Shown in pieces: positions 29,141 to 39,862 of a stretch of DNA of 61,079 nucleotides. The stretch is from Thermoplasmata archaeon (GTDB taxonomy: Archaea; Thermoplasmatota; Thermoplasmata; Lutacidiplasmatales; UBA184), in contig JAKIVR010000005.1 of NCBI GenBank assembly GCA_022750455.1, positions 1-61,079 of the forward strand, in the 5' to 3' direction. Within the stretch, counting starts at the first letter, position 1, and every line of letters starts with the position of its first letter. The position numbers were made by a program, and so were the translations under genes. The notes beneath the pieces are model-generated. The model had not been told where the DNA came from and did not search any database. It saw nothing but the letters and a program-made list of their open reading frames with translations.

Positions 29141-30820
29141 GTGCCGAAAGCGAGCTTGTCCGCCCCCGAGCTGTGGCGGGGTTGGGCGGATCCCCCCACT
29201 CTCGAGGGGGCCCGCGAACTGCTCGCGCACGCGAAGCTCGAGCTCCTCAGCGTGACCGGCGATCTCTGGAACGTCGAGGCGACGGCCGACCGGCTCGACA
29301 TGCTCTGTGAGAGCGGCCTTCGGGCGTACCTGGACGGGATCGCCGGACACCACCACGGGCCGATCCCGATGCACGAGGCCGGCGTACCGTTCGGCACCAT
29401 CGAGGTCGACGCCAACGTCACGCCGCTCCGACCGTACATCGCGGCGTTGACCGTCGCCCCGCCGTCCGGCTCCCGCGGCATCGACGAGGGATTGTTGGAC
29501 GAGGTGATCCGGTTCCAGGAGCTGCTTCACGCTACCATCGGGTTCGGACGGCGCACGGCGAGCCTCGGAGTCTATCCGGCCCAGCGGATCCACGCCCCGT
29601 TGCACTACCGACTCGTTTCGGCCTCGTCGATCCACTTCACCCCACTGGACCGCGAGACCCCCGAGTCCGCCGCCGCGTTCTACGGGAGCCATCCGATGGC
29701 GCTGCAGTACGGGGCGTTTGGACGCTCGGGGGATTCGTGCCTCGTACTGCAGGACCACGCCGGCACCGTGCTGAGCCTGCCTCCTGTTCTCAACAGCCGG
29801 GAGGCCGGGCGGGTCGTCGAGGGGGATGGCGTTCTGCTGGTCGAGGGAACCGGGACCCGGGCGGCCCGGGTCGAAGAGGCGCTGGGACTTCTCGCGCTGC
29901 CGTTCGTCGCCCACGGGTACACCGTCACTCCGCTCGCGGTCCGGTACCCGACCGACGTGACGGACGATCCGCGCCCGCTCGCCCCACGGACCCTCCCGTT
30001 GAGCGCGTCGATGGTCTCCGCTGTGCTCGGAGCCGAAGTGACGTCGTCCGAGATCGAAGGGGCGTTCGCCCGATGCCGCCTCCACGCCGAGCGCCGGGGC
30101 GAGGGGCATTGGGTCGTGCACGTTCCGCCGTGGCGTCCCGATCTCCTCGGCCCCATCGATCTCGTGGAAGAGGTGCTGCTCTTGCACGACCTACAGTCCG
30201 ATCGGTCTCTGCTTCCACCCTCGGCGACGCGCGGCGGTCGACACCCCTCCCGACGGCTCGAGCGCCGGGTCGGCGCCGAGCTTCTCGGCTTGGGGTTCGT
30301 CCCGCTCTGTAACCCGGTGCTCGTCGCGGAGGAGACTGTCGCGATGCTCGGCCGCACCGGGGCGATCGCTCTTTCGAACCCCGTCTCCCGGGAGTACGCA
30401 CGGACGCGGGACGCGTTGCTGATCTCGCTGGCGGCCTCTCTCGGACGGAACGTCCGTCATCCGTACCCCCAGAGGCTCGGCGAGGTCGGTCCGGTGATCG
30501 CCCGGCCCCGGGACGGTGGGGCCCCGATGACCCGCCAGCACGCCGCGTTCGCCATCGCGCGGGATGGCACGGGATTTGCCGAGGCCGCCGCGATCGTCGA
30601 CGGGATCCTTCGAACGTTCTCGGTGGTCGGCGTTCGCGAGCCGATCGTCCTCCCGGGAACCGTGCCGGGCCGGGCGGCCCGCTTGCGGGTCGCGGGGGAA
30701 GTGATCGCCGAGCTCGGGGAGCTCGATCCCGCCGTGCTCGAGACGCTGCGCGTTCCGGTCCCCGTGGTGTGGGGCGAGATCGACCTCACCGCCCTGTTTC
30801 CCCTCGTGCGCGCGGAATAG
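29141..30820 (+). CDS. pheT: Phenylalanyl-tRNA synthetase beta subunit (archaeal type)
   Basis: Follows pheS directly; [47 protein letters not shown]. Confidence 0.93.
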   Translation: MPKASLSAPELWRGWADPPTLEGARELLAHAKLELLSVTGDLWNVEATADRLDMLCESGLRAYLDGIAGHHHGPIPMHEAGVPFGTIEVDANVTPLRPYIAALTVAPPSGSRGIDEGLLDEVIRFQELLHATIGFGRRTASLGVYPAQRIHAPLHYRLVSASSIHFTPLDRETPESAAAFYGSHPMALQYGAFGRSGDSCLVLQDHAGTVLSLPPVLNSREAGRVVEGDGVLLVEGTGTRAARVEEALGLLALPFVAHGYTVTPLAVRYPTDVTDDPRPLAPRTLPLSASMVSAVLGAEVTSSEIEGAFARCRLHAERRGEGHWVVHVPPWRPDLLGPIDLVEEVLLLHDLQSDRSLLPPSATRGGRHPSRRLERRVGAELLGLGFVPLCNPVLVAEETVAMLGRTGAIALSNPVSREYARTRDALLISLAASLGRNVRHPYPQRLGEVGPVIARPRDGGAPMTRQHAAFAIARDGTGFAEAAAIVDGILRTFSVVGVREPIVLPGTVPGRAARLRVAGEVIAELGELDPAVLETLRVPVPVVWGEIDLTALFPLVRAE

Positions 30821-30848
30821 CCATATACCGCACCCCGCTCGGCGGCCG

Positions 30849-32516
30849 ATGGTGACGCGTCGGGCGACGACCGCCTCGACCTCCCGCCGAAGATCCGGGG
30901 CACCGCATGCGGCCGCCCCGGCCGAATCGGCCGCGGCCGTTCTCGCCGGTCCGGACGGGGAACCGTACTCCACGAGCCGCTCCCGACTCGGATTCCCGGG
31001 AGAGGCGCCGTTCACCCGCGGGATCCAGCCGACGATGTACCGCGGCCGGTTCTGGACATTCCGGCAGTACGCGGGATTCGGCACCGCGGCCGCGACGAAC
31101 CGCCGGTACCGGTATCTCCTGGCCCACGGCCAGACCGGTCTCTCCGTGGCGTTCGACCTGCCGACCCAGATCGGGTTCGATTCGGATCACACGAAGTCGA
31201 AGGGAGAGGTCGGTCGATGCGGCGTGGCGATCGCGGACCTTGGGGACATGGAGACCTTGTTCCGGACGATCCCGCTCGACAAGGTCACCGTCTCCATGAC
31301 GATCAACGCCACCGCGCCGATCCTCACCGCCCTCCTCGTCGCCGTGGCCGAAGGGACGGGCGTCCCCCGGGCGAAGGTCGGGGGCACCGTCCAGAACGAC
31401 ATCCTGAAGGAGTACATCGCCCGGGGCACGTACATCTATCCACCCGCCCCGTCGATGCGGCTGACCGTCGATCTGATCGAGTTCGCCACGCGCGAGATGC
31501 CCCAGTGGAACTACCTCTCCGTCTCGGGGTACCACATGCGGGAGGCCGGCGCGACCGCACCCCAGGAGGTCGCATTCACGATCGCGAACGCCATCGCCTA
31601 TGTCCGGGCCGTGACCGAGCGCGGCCTCGACGTCGACGAGTTCCTGCCTCGACTCTCCTTCTTCTTCTCCTCGGACCGGGATTTCCTCGAAGAGATCGCG
31701 AAGTTCCGGGCCGCCCGGCGGCTCTGGGGCACGGTCGCCGGCGAGGTGCTCGGGGCCCGGTCCGCGCGCTCGCGCTCGTTGCGGTTCCACACCCAGACAG
31801 CGGGCTCGTCGTTGACGGCCCAGCAGCCCGAGCTGAACGTCGTTCGGACGACCCTCGAAGCCCTCGCCGCCGTCCTGGGCGGCACCCAATCCCTTCACAC
31901 GAACGCCCTCGACGAAGCCTTGGGGCTTCCCACGAACGACTCGGCGCGTCTCGCCCTCCGCACCCAGCAGCTGTTGGCGGAGGAGTCGGGGGTCGCCTCG
32001 ACGGTCGATCCGCTCGGCGGCGCCTGGGCGATCGAAGCGATGACCGACCAGATCGAGACCGAGGCCCAACAGTACCTCGACCGGATCGAGGCGATGGGCG
32101 GGGCGTTGGTCGCCGTCGAGAAGGGATTCCAGCAGTCCGAGATCGCCCGGGAGGCGTACCGCGTCGCGCGGGCGCGCGAGGCGAAGGAGGAGATCGTCGT
32201 CGGCGTGAACGCGTTCCCCGAGGGAAACGCCGATTTCTCCCTCATGCCCACCCGGGGACAACCCGGAGGGACCGCCGCGCAGCGGATCACTCCCGAGGAG
32301 GAGGCGGCCCAGGTGCGCCGCGTCGCGCGGTGGCGGGCCCAGCGCGACGCCTCCCGGGTCACTAGCGCCTTGGACGAGCTCTCGCGAGCGACGGAGAAGG
32401 GCGAGAACGTCATGCCGCACGTGCTCACCGCGCTGCGGGCCCGTGCGACCCTGGGGGAGATCGCCGATGTCTGGCGTGCCCAGTTCGGGGAACACCGACC
32501 GTTGCGAGCCTTCTGA
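30849..32516 (+). CDS. Methylmalonyl-CoA mutase large-subunit catalytic domain (no B12-binding domain)
   Basis: [94 protein letters not shown]. Confidence 0.94.
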   Translation: MVTRRATTASTSRRRSGAPHAAAPAESAAAVLAGPDGEPYSTSRSRLGFPGEAPFTRGIQPTMYRGRFWTFRQYAGFGTAAATNRRYRYLLAHGQTGLSVAFDLPTQIGFDSDHTKSKGEVGRCGVAIADLGDMETLFRTIPLDKVTVSMTINATAPILTALLVAVAEGTGVPRAKVGGTVQNDILKEYIARGTYIYPPAPSMRLTVDLIEFATREMPQWNYLSVSGYHMREAGATAPQEVAFTIANAIAYVRAVTERGLDVDEFLPRLSFFFSSDRDFLEEIAKFRAARRLWGTVAGEVLGARSARSRSLRFHTQTAGSSLTAQQPELNVVRTTLEALAAVLGGTQSLHTNALDEALGLPTNDSARLALRTQQLLAEESGVASTVDPLGGAWAIEAMTDQIETEAQQYLDRIEAMGGALVAVEKGFQQSEIAREAYRVARAREAKEEIVVGVNAFPEGNADFSLMPTRGQPGGTAAQRITPEEEAAQVRRVARWRAQRDASRVTSALDELSRATEKGENVMPHVLTALRARATLGEIADVWRAQFGEHRPLRAF

Positions 32517-32534
32517 GGAGACCGGTAACCAACC

Positions 32535-32930
32535 ATGCAGGCCGATCACATAGGAATCGCCGTCCGCTCGATCGCGACGACCCTCCCCCACTGGGAACGG
32601 ACCCTCGGGGTCGTCGGAAGCCCTCCCGAGGAGGTACCCACGCAGAAGGTCCGCGTCGCCTTCCTCGCCGCCGGGGATACCCACATCGAGTTCCTGGAAC
32701 CGATGACTCCGGACTCCGCCGTGGGGAAGTTCCTCGACGCCCGGGGCGAAGGGATGCACCACCTCGCGTTCGCTGTCCCCAACGTCGACCTGAAGCTCGC
32801 CGAGCTCGCCAAGGAAGGCGCGCGACTGATCGACAAGGTCTCCCGACCGGGGGCCCGGGGTCGACGGGTCGGCTTCGTCCATCCGTCCGCCATGGACGGG
32901 GTGCTCGTGGAGTTCGTCCAGACGCCATGA
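32535..32930 (+). CDS. mce: Methylmalonyl-CoA epimerase (glyoxalase/VOC fold)
   Basis: DHIGIAVRSI, HIEFLEPM, GEGMHHLAFAV, HPSAMDGVLVEF. Confidence 0.9.
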   Translation: MQADHIGIAVRSIATTLPHWERTLGVVGSPPEEVPTQKVRVAFLAAGDTHIEFLEPMTPDSAVGKFLDARGEGMHHLAFAVPNVDLKLAELAKEGARLIDKVSRPGARGRRVGFVHPSAMDGVLVEFVQTP

Positions 32931-34138
32931 CCGAGGTCCGCGAGGTCTCGCTCCGGCCGATCTACGATAGCCGCGGCGCCCTGACGGTCGAGGCGGCGGT
33001 GACGACCGCCGGCGCAGCCCTCGGATGCGCCGGGGCCCCGAGCGGCGCCAGCACCGGGACCCACGAGGTCCGGGCGTGGCCGGAGGGAGGCGTCCCGGCA
33101 GCTCTGCAGACGTTCCGTGAGAGCGTTCGCCCCCGTCTCCTGGGACGGGAGGTCGAGGACGCCACCGGATGGGACGAGGCGCTCCATGCGATCGATGGCA
33201 CGCCGAACTTCGCTCACCTGGGAGGGAACGTCGCCACGGCGCTGTCGGTCGCCGCGGCCCTCGCCCGGGCGAAGGAGCGGGGCGTCGAGCCGTGGTCTTT
33301 GTGGGCGAGGCCGGGCGTCGACGGACGGCGATTCCCCGCCATCGTGGGCAACTGCATGAACGGCGGCCGGCATGCGATCGGGGGCCCGGAGTTCCAGGAG
33401 TTCCACGCCATCTCCCTCGCGGAACGCCCCGAGGACTCCGTACGGGCGGCGGTCGCCGTCCATCACGCGATCGGGAAGGCGCTCCAGGGGAAGTTCCCGA
33501 CCTTGGCGCTCGGCCGCGGTGATGAAGGCGGCTGGGTCGCACCGATCACCAACCTCGAGGGTCTCGAGATCCTCAGCGCGGCGTGCGCGCAGGTGCGCGA
33601 CTCGCTCCATCTCCCGGTCCAACCGGGCCTCGACCTCGCGGCGAGCGAGTTCTTCCGGGACGGCCGGTACCGGTACCGGGACCGGTCGCTCGACGCGGCC
33701 GGACAGGTCGCCTACCTCACCGAACTCGTAGACCGGTTCGGTCTCGTCTACCTGGAGGACCCGTTCGCCGAGGAGGAGTTCGCCTCGTTCGCCGAGTTCA
33801 CCCAGGCCGTGGGGTCCAAGACCGTCGTAGTCGGGGACGACCTGTACACCACCGACCCGATCCGCCTCGCCCGGGGTCTCACCGAACGGGCGTCCAATGC
33901 GATCCTGATCAAGGTGAATCAGATCGGGACGATCTCCGATGCCCTGGCGACGGTCGACGCGGCCCGGGCCGCCGGGTGGAAGACGGTGACCTCGCACCGG
34001 TCCGGGGACCTGCCCGATGGATGGCTCGCGCAGCTCGCCGTCGCGACGGGGGCGTACGGCTTGAAATGCGGAATTCTCGGCGGCGAGCGGGTGGCAAAGC
34101 TAAATGAACTCCTGCGGCTCGGCGCCCTGCCCACTTGA
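32927..34138 (+). CDS. eno: Enolase (divergent)
   Basis: IYDSRGALTVEAAV, GAPSGASTGTHE, YLEDPFAEEEF, VVGDDLYTTD, ILIKVNQIGT, SHRSGD. Confidence 0.88.
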   Translation: MTEVREVSLRPIYDSRGALTVEAAVTTAGAALGCAGAPSGASTGTHEVRAWPEGGVPAALQTFRESVRPRLLGREVEDATGWDEALHAIDGTPNFAHLGGNVATALSVAAALARAKERGVEPWSLWARPGVDGRRFPAIVGNCMNGGRHAIGGPEFQEFHAISLAERPEDSVRAAVAVHHAIGKALQGKFPTLALGRGDEGGWVAPITNLEGLEILSAACAQVRDSLHLPVQPGLDLAASEFFRDGRYRYRDRSLDAAGQVAYLTELVDRFGLVYLEDPFAEEEFASFAEFTQAVGSKTVVVGDDLYTTDPIRLARGLTERASNAILIKVNQIGTISDALATVDAARAAGWKTVTSHRSGDLPDGWLAQLAVATGAYGLKCGILGGERVAKLNELLRLGALPT

Positions 34139-34800
34139 CCGCGATGACGCTCGATGAGATGACGGAACCACCCGCCGTGCGGGACTCCGAGAGCCAGGAC
34201 ATCCAGTCCGGCACGTTGCTCCTCCCCGAGGAGACGTACCTCACCAGTGGCATTCACATCGGCACGCAACAGAAGTCGGCGAGCATGCGCCGCTTCGTGT
34301 ACAAGGTCCGGTACGACGGGCTGTACGTTCTCGACATCAAGCAGACCGACCAGCGCATCCGGAACGCGGCCGCCTTCCTGGCCAAGATCCCCGCCGAGAA
34401 GATCCTCTGCGTCTCCGCCCGTCAGTACGGGCAGAAGCCGGTGCGGATCTTCGCGCAGACGATCGGCGCTGTCTCCTTCTCCGACCGGTTCGTCCCGGGC
34501 TGCCTCACCAACCCGAACCTGACCGAGTTCATCGAACCGAAGGTCCTCGTCGTCACCGACCCCGCCACGGACCAGCAGGCGCTCAGCGAGGCCGTCGCGG
34601 TCGGCATCCCCGTCGTGGGGATCTGCGACGTGAACAACGAGACCCGGAACGTCGATCTGGTGATCCCGGCGAACAACAAGGGCCGGGTCGCGCTCGCGAC
34701 GATCTACTGGCTGCTCGCCCGCGAGACGCTGAAATCGAGGGCCGGGGGAGCGGACGTGCCGTTCACCATGACCGTCGAAGATTTCCAGGCCGCGCTCTAA
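34135..34800 (+). CDS. rps2: 30S ribosomal protein uS2
   Basis: SGIHIGTQQKSASMRRFVYKVRYDGLYVLDIKQTDQRIR, PIVCVSARQYG-like region, VNNETRNVDLVIPANNKG; precise start uncertain (34135 or 34144). Confidence 0.95.
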   Translation: MTAMTLDEMTEPPAVRDSESQDIQSGTLLLPEETYLTSGIHIGTQQKSASMRRFVYKVRYDGLYVLDIKQTDQRIRNAAAFLAKIPAEKILCVSARQYGQKPVRIFAQTIGAVSFSDRFVPGCLTNPNLTEFIEPKVLVVTDPATDQQALSEAVAVGIPVVGICDVNNETRNVDLVIPANNKGRVALATIYWLLARETLKSRAGGADVPFTMTVEDFQAAL

Positions 34801-34863
34801 CGCGGGAGCGTCGGTCCCGTCGTGGACCGGGACGTTTAATCCTATTGCACCGTCGTACCGATC

Positions 34864-36135
34864 GTGGCACCGAATCGCGTCGGGCTGCTCCGTCTTCTCG
34901 CCGAGCACAACGTCCCGGAAGCGGCCGCCCGGATGTACATCGTCGCGAGTCGCAGCGGTCCGATGACCGCGAGCGAGCTCTCCCGCGCCACCGCGATCCA
35001 CCGCGTCCACGGCTATCGATTCCTGAAGGACCTCGTGCAACGCGGGCTGCTGCGACCGGTCGGCACCCGACCGATGCGCTTCGCCGCCCTCCCGGTCGAA
35101 GAGCTCGTCGATCGGTGGATCGGCGACGCCTCCCGCCGCCTCGACGGGCTGCGCCGGGACCGCGATCAGATCCTGCACGAGTGGAAGGAGTCGGGCGCCA
35201 GCCCCGAAGAGGTCGGCGGTCGCCACTTTGTCGTCATCGAAGGGCGGGGTCCGATCAACCGCTTCATTGAGCGCCGGTGGGGCGCGGCGCGCCGGAGCAT
35301 CGAGATCACGGCCCGGGCCTCCTCGCTCGGACGGATCATCGATGGCGGGATGGACCGGACCTTGCGCGCCGCCACCAAGCGCGGGGTTCGGAGCCGCATG
35401 ATCACCGAGGTGACGCCCTCGAACCTCTCCGAAGCGAAGATCCTCGCCTCCGGGGTGGAGCTCCGGCACTCCCCCCGCCACGTCTCCAGCCGTACGTCCG
35501 TGATCGACAACGCCGGCGTCGCGCTGTTCGTCACGGGGGAGGAGGGGCTCGGCTCTTCGGACGACGAGCAGGTGCTGCTCTGGACGACGGAGCCCCGGTT
35601 CCTGACGTTGACGCGGCAGTACCACCGCCGGCTCTGGACCCGGGGCATCCCCATGCACGAGCGGGTCGCGGAGGTGGAGAGCCCCTCCCGGGCGTTGCTC
35701 CCGGTCGTCCGCGGGCACGCGAGCGAGCCGTTCCGGCGGCTGGCGTCCCTCACCGAGCTCGGCATGACCGCGACGGGGGTCCGGGAGATGCAGCTCGACC
35801 TCACGACGTTCATCGAGGGGGTCGCCGGCCAGGTCGGCCGTCAGGTCGCTCAATCGATCGAGGGCAGCACCCCCGATGAGATCATCGCGGGGTTGGAAGG
35901 GTTCTACGCGCAGCATGCGACGGCGCGGATGGACGAGGCGAGATCGCACCCTCGGACGCTGCGCGTGCGGAACTGCTTCGCGTGCGTGCAGTCGCCCGAG
36001 GTCGGTCGCCTCTTCTGCCCGAAGATGCTCCAGACCGTGCTCGAGACCCGGAGCAACGGCCTGTGGGAGGTCTCCAAGCCTGACCCGACGCGGCATGCCA
36101 AGAAGGGATGCCTCTTCTCGCTCCGCGCCGCGTGA
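34864..36135 (+). CDS. TrmB-like HTH transcriptional regulator with C-terminal Cys cluster
   Basis: N-terminal wHTH (EAAARMYIVASRSGPMTASELSRATAIHRVHGYRFLKDLVQRGLL), PLD/TrmB-like middle domain, C-terminal CFAC...C...C. Confidence 0.75.
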   Translation: MAPNRVGLLRLLAEHNVPEAAARMYIVASRSGPMTASELSRATAIHRVHGYRFLKDLVQRGLLRPVGTRPMRFAALPVEELVDRWIGDASRRLDGLRRDRDQILHEWKESGASPEEVGGRHFVVIEGRGPINRFIERRWGAARRSIEITARASSLGRIIDGGMDRTLRAATKRGVRSRMITEVTPSNLSEAKILASGVELRHSPRHVSSRTSVIDNAGVALFVTGEEGLGSSDDEQVLLWTTEPRFLTLTRQYHRRLWTRGIPMHERVAEVESPSRALLPVVRGHASEPFRRLASLTELGMTATGVREMQLDLTTFIEGVAGQVGRQVAQSIEGSTPDEIIAGLEGFYAQHATARMDEARSHPRTLRVRNCFACVQSPEVGRLFCPKMLQTVLETRSNGLWEVSKPDPTRHAKKGCLFSLRAA

Positions 36136-36240
36136 GCGGCGGGCGGGCTCCCGGGATCGACCCGGGGGGGTCGGAGGCGCGAGATCCGAGCCCCCCTTGG
36201 AGCCTCTCCTCGACCGTGCTAGGTGCTATCATTGTGTATC

Positions 36241-36286
36241 TCGTGTAGCTACAACATATACACGATTCGTCCATATCTATTTATAC
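36241..36286 (+). promoter_or_regulatory. AT-rich promoter/operator of tfb: 7-bp inverted repeat (TCGTGTA-N11-TACACGA) followed by TATA box TATTTATAC
   Basis: 36241..36247 and 36259..36265 are exact reverse complements; TATTTATAC around 36278 lies ~35-40 nt before the ATG. Confidence 0.55.
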
Positions 36287-36320
36287 GCTGACTGCGGTTG
36301 GCGGGCCGAGGTTTGAGTTC

Positions 36321-37373
36321 ATGAGGGCAACGGCATCGAGGTCGCAGCAAGTGCCACCGTCCGCCGCCGGACCGAATGCGAACGCCTGTCCGGAGTGCAG
36401 CTCCACGCACCTGACCCGGGACGACGTCCGCGGGGAGATCGTCTGCTCGGACTGCGGGTTCGTCGTCGACGCGAGCGCCCTCGTCTCCGACCGCGGCCAG
36501 CGCGGGTCGAAGGAGGACACGGGTCGCGAGGCGCGCGGCTGGGGCCCGGTCATTTCACCCCTCATGCCGGACAAGGGCCTGTTCAGTGAGATCGGGGTCC
36601 CGACCCGGGACTTCCAGGGGAACTCCCTGAGCCGGAACACGTCCCTGAAGTTCTACCACCTGCGCAAGCTCAACCACCGGCTGCGCGCCGCCCGCACCCA
36701 CCAGCGGAACCTCGTCGTGGCGCTCGGGGAGCTGAACCGACTCGCCGGCGTCCTCGGCCTCTCGCGCGAGGTCAAGGAGTCCGCGACCTACATCTATCGA
36801 CGCGCGCTCGAGCACAAGGCGACCCGCGGCAAGAAGATCGTGGCGCTCGTCGCCGCGAGCGTCTACGCGGCGTGCCGCCAGTGCCACGTCCCGCGCACCA
36901 TGAAGGAGATCATCGCGCACTCCAAGGCGACGAAGATCGAGGTCGGACGGGCGTACACCCTGCTCGCCCGGGAGCTCAAGCTCGGTCTGAAGCCCGTCGA
37001 GCCGCGCGACTACCTCGTCCGGTTCACCCAGGACCTGAACCTCTCGAAGGAGGTCCGGGCGAAGGTGCTCGAACTGCTGGAGCAGGTGGAGCAGGTCTAC
37101 TCCACCAGCGGCGTGCTCCCGAACGGGATCTTGGCGACGATCATCTACATCGCGTCGAACCTGATGGGAGAGCCGCGCAGCCAGGACCGCATCGCCGCCG
37201 TCGCGAACGTGACGCCGGTGACGATCCGGAACCACTACAAGGAGCTGCTCGAGCTGCTGGGGCTGCCGAAGAACCTCGCCAACCCGCAGCTCCGGACCCC
37301 GCTCCCGACGGGCGCGGGGGCCCGGCACGGCTCGACGAAGGCCGACGAGCCCGAGCTGATGGTCGACGCGTAG
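36321..37373 (+). CDS. tfb: Transcription initiation factor IIB (TFB)
   Basis: Zinc ribbon CPECSSTHLTRDDVRGEIVCSDCGFVV; two cyclin-like repeats (ALVAASVYAACRQCHVPRTMKEI; ATIIYIASNLMGEPRSQDRIAAVANVTPVTIRNHYKEL). Confidence 0.95.
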   Translation: MRATASRSQQVPPSAAGPNANACPECSSTHLTRDDVRGEIVCSDCGFVVDASALVSDRGQRGSKEDTGREARGWGPVISPLMPDKGLFSEIGVPTRDFQGNSLSRNTSLKFYHLRKLNHRLRAARTHQRNLVVALGELNRLAGVLGLSREVKESATYIYRRALEHKATRGKKIVALVAASVYAACRQCHVPRTMKEIIAHSKATKIEVGRAYTLLARELKLGLKPVEPRDYLVRFTQDLNLSKEVRAKVLELLEQVEQVYSTSGVLPNGILATIIYIASNLMGEPRSQDRIAAVANVTPVTIRNHYKELLELLGLPKNLANPQLRTPLPTGAGARHGSTKADEPELMVDA

Positions 37374-37449
37374 GCCTCGCCCCGCAGCGCCCCGGTGGGG
37401 CACGGCCGCATGCCGTTAACTCTCCCGGGGGTTCGTCTCTCCGATCCTT

Positions 37450-38673
37450 GTGCCCGCGACCGCTCCTCTCAGCTACTCCTCGCTCCGGACGTACTCCGAA
37501 TGTCCCCAGCGGTGGAAGTTCCTCTACGTCGACAAGCTGCCGGAGACCCCTCGGGGCTACTTCGCGTTCGGACGGACGATCCACTCCGTTCTTGAGACGG
37601 TCGTGCGACCGTACATCGTCCCGCAGGCCCGTAAGACGCCGACCGGCCGACAGCGGATCCTCGAGGATTTCTCCGCGCGGTCCTCCGGGCCCCCGGACCC
37701 GTCCGCCCCTACGGTGCCGCTCGACATGGACGGGGTGCGCGCGCTGTTGGACAAGCTGTGGAGCTCGGAAGGGTACACCTCGGCGGAGGAGGAGGCCAAG
37801 TACCGGACCCTTGGCGTGGAGATCCTCGAGCAGTACTTCGAGGAGTTCTCCGCCCATCCCCCCACCCCGATCGCCGTCGAGGAGCATCTCGAAGCGACGT
37901 GGGACGGCTTGCCCGTCCACGGGTACATCGATCGGATCGACCTGCGCCCCGACGGCGGGCTCGACGTGATCGATTACAAGACCGGCCGCGGGCTCACGCA
38001 GCAGGACGCGGCCGAGTCGGACCAGCTCTCCTTGTACCAGGTCTTGGTCGAGAACAACTTCGAGCGGCCGGTCACTTCCCTCTCCCTCATCGACCTCCGG
38101 GGCGGCCATCGACTGAGCGTCCCCCGCCGCGAGGCGAAACAGCTCGAGCCGCTGCAACGAAAGGCCCAGACGGTGGTCGACGGGATCCGCGCGGAGGCGT
38201 TCGAGCCGACGCCGGGGCGCTACTGCCAGCGGTGCGACTTCCGGCCGATCTGTCCGGTGTTCCGGGAGCTCGCCGGCGCCGACCGGGAGCGGCTCGCGCT
38301 CTTGGTCGACCAGTTCCAGAACCTACGGATCGAAGCCGACCGCCTCGACGGAGAGCTGCGCCGGGTCGCCGAGCAGCTCCACCAGGAGGCCGAGCGGCTC
38401 GACGTGCGACAGCTGGCCGGGACCGGACGGCGCCTCGTGCGCCACCGCGAGGAGACGTGGACGTTCCATCCCGCGTCGGTCCGGCCGCTGTTGGAGGCCC
38501 ACCGGCTGACCGAGCGGACGACCTCCTTGGATGAGGGAGCGATCCGGGGGCTGCTCTCCGATCCGACGTTGGACCCGGAGCTGCGGCGCACGCTCGAGCG
38601 GGCGGGGAGCCGCAGCGTGCGGTGGTACTGGGAGTTCGACTCCTCTGCCGAACCGACGCCCCGTAAGGGCTAA
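37450..38673 (+). CDS. RecB/Cas4-like PD-(D/E)XK nuclease with predicted 4-Cys Fe-S cluster
   Basis: SYSSLRTYSECPQRWKFLYVDK, GRTIHSVLE, GGLDVIDYKTGRG, C-terminal CQRCDFRPIC. Confidence 0.85.
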   Translation: MPATAPLSYSSLRTYSECPQRWKFLYVDKLPETPRGYFAFGRTIHSVLETVVRPYIVPQARKTPTGRQRILEDFSARSSGPPDPSAPTVPLDMDGVRALLDKLWSSEGYTSAEEEAKYRTLGVEILEQYFEEFSAHPPTPIAVEEHLEATWDGLPVHGYIDRIDLRPDGGLDVIDYKTGRGLTQQDAAESDQLSLYQVLVENNFERPVTSLSLIDLRGGHRLSVPRREAKQLEPLQRKAQTVVDGIRAEAFEPTPGRYCQRCDFRPICPVFRELAGADRERLALLVDQFQNLRIEADRLDGELRRVAEQLHQEAERLDVRQLAGTGRRLVRHREETWTFHPASVRPLLEAHRLTERTTSLDEGAIRGLLSDPTLDPELRRTLERAGSRSVRWYWEFDSSAEPTPRKG

Positions 38674-38697
38674 GGGGGCTTCCGTTTCCTACTGGTA

Positions 38698-39765
38698 ATG
38701 GGGACACGGCCGAGCTCCCGGGCGCTCATCGACGCGCTCCGTCATCGCCCGGTCACGGTGGCGACGCTCTGTTCTCACTCCTCGCTCCAGATCTTTCACG
38801 GGGCGCGCATGGAGCGCCTCTCGACCCTCGGGATCGCCGTCGGCAAGCCCCCTCGCTACTACGAAGCGTTCCCGCTCGCGCGCCCCGACTCGTATCTCAC
38901 CGTGCCCAAGGCGACCGAGGTCGGAAAGTACGCGAAGCAGCTGAACGCGCTCGGCTCGGTGATCGTCCCGCACGGTTCGTTCGTAGAGTACATGGGCGCC
39001 GACCGCTTCCAGGCACTCCAGGTCCCGGTCTTCGGGAACCGAGCGGTGCTTGGGTGGGAATCGGACCGGAGGAAGGAGCGCGCCTGGCTCGACTCCGCCG
39101 GCGTTTCGATGCCGCGCCGGTACGAGACGATCGACGACATCGACGGCCCGGCGATCGTGAAGTACTACGGGGCGAAGGGCGGGAAGGGATTCGTCCTCGC
39201 CAAGAACCGATCTGACCTGAAGGATTTCAAGCCGTCCGGGCCGTACGTGATCCAGGAGTACGTTCTCGGCACGCGGTACTACCTTCACTTCTTCTACTCG
39301 CCCCTGTCCCGCGACGGGTATCGCGTAGGCCCCGGTTCGCTCGAGCTCCTCGGGATGGACCGGCGCGACGAGGCGAACATCGACGAGCTGTACAAGCTCG
39401 GCTCCCAGGAGGAGCTGACCCGCGCCGGGATGCGCCCGACGTTCGTCGTCACGGGGAATGTGCCGGTGGTCGCGCGGGAGTCGCTGCTCCCGAAGCTGTT
39501 CGATGTCGGGGCGCGGATCATCGAACGCTCGATCGAACTGTTCGGGGGCATGACCGGGCCGTTCTGCGTCGAGGGGATCGTCACGGAGGAGCTCGAGTTC
39601 AAGGTCTTCGAGATCTCCGCACGGATCGTCGCCGGGACGAACCTGTTCCCGAACGGCTCGAGCTACTCCGACCTCGTCGCTCCGCAGCTCTCGATGGGCC
39701 GGCGGATCGCCCAGGAGATCCTCCGGGCGCAGAGCGAGGACCGCCTGGACGCCGTCATCAGCTGA
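38698..39765 (+). CDS. purP: FAICAR synthetase-type IMP biosynthesis enzyme PurP
   Basis: VATLCSHSSLQIFHGARMER, VIVPHGSFVEYMG, RIVAGTNLFPNGSSYSDL ATP-grasp features. Confidence 0.85.
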   Translation: MGTRPSSRALIDALRHRPVTVATLCSHSSLQIFHGARMERLSTLGIAVGKPPRYYEAFPLARPDSYLTVPKATEVGKYAKQLNALGSVIVPHGSFVEYMGADRFQALQVPVFGNRAVLGWESDRRKERAWLDSAGVSMPRRYETIDDIDGPAIVKYYGAKGGKGFVLAKNRSDLKDFKPSGPYVIQEYVLGTRYYLHFFYSPLSRDGYRVGPGSLELLGMDRRDEANIDELYKLGSQEELTRAGMRPTFVVTGNVPVVARESLLPKLFDVGARIIERSIELFGGMTGPFCVEGIVTEELEFKVFEISARIVAGTNLFPNGSSYSDLVAPQLSMGRRIAQEILRAQSEDRLDAVIS

Positions 39766-39862
39766 CGCCTCCCCGCCGGAAGGGGCACTCGCTAAATGGA
39801 CCTCCCAAATCGGGCCGAGGCCGCGACGACGGGTCCCCCCCGAGGTCAGGCGGAGAGGTTCG

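Noticed and set aside
37450-38673. Possible CRISPR-Cas locus suggested by the Cas4/RecB-like nuclease
   Set aside because: No repeat-spacer array and no cas1/cas2 or effector genes anywhere in the window; best treated as standalone RecB-like nucleases.
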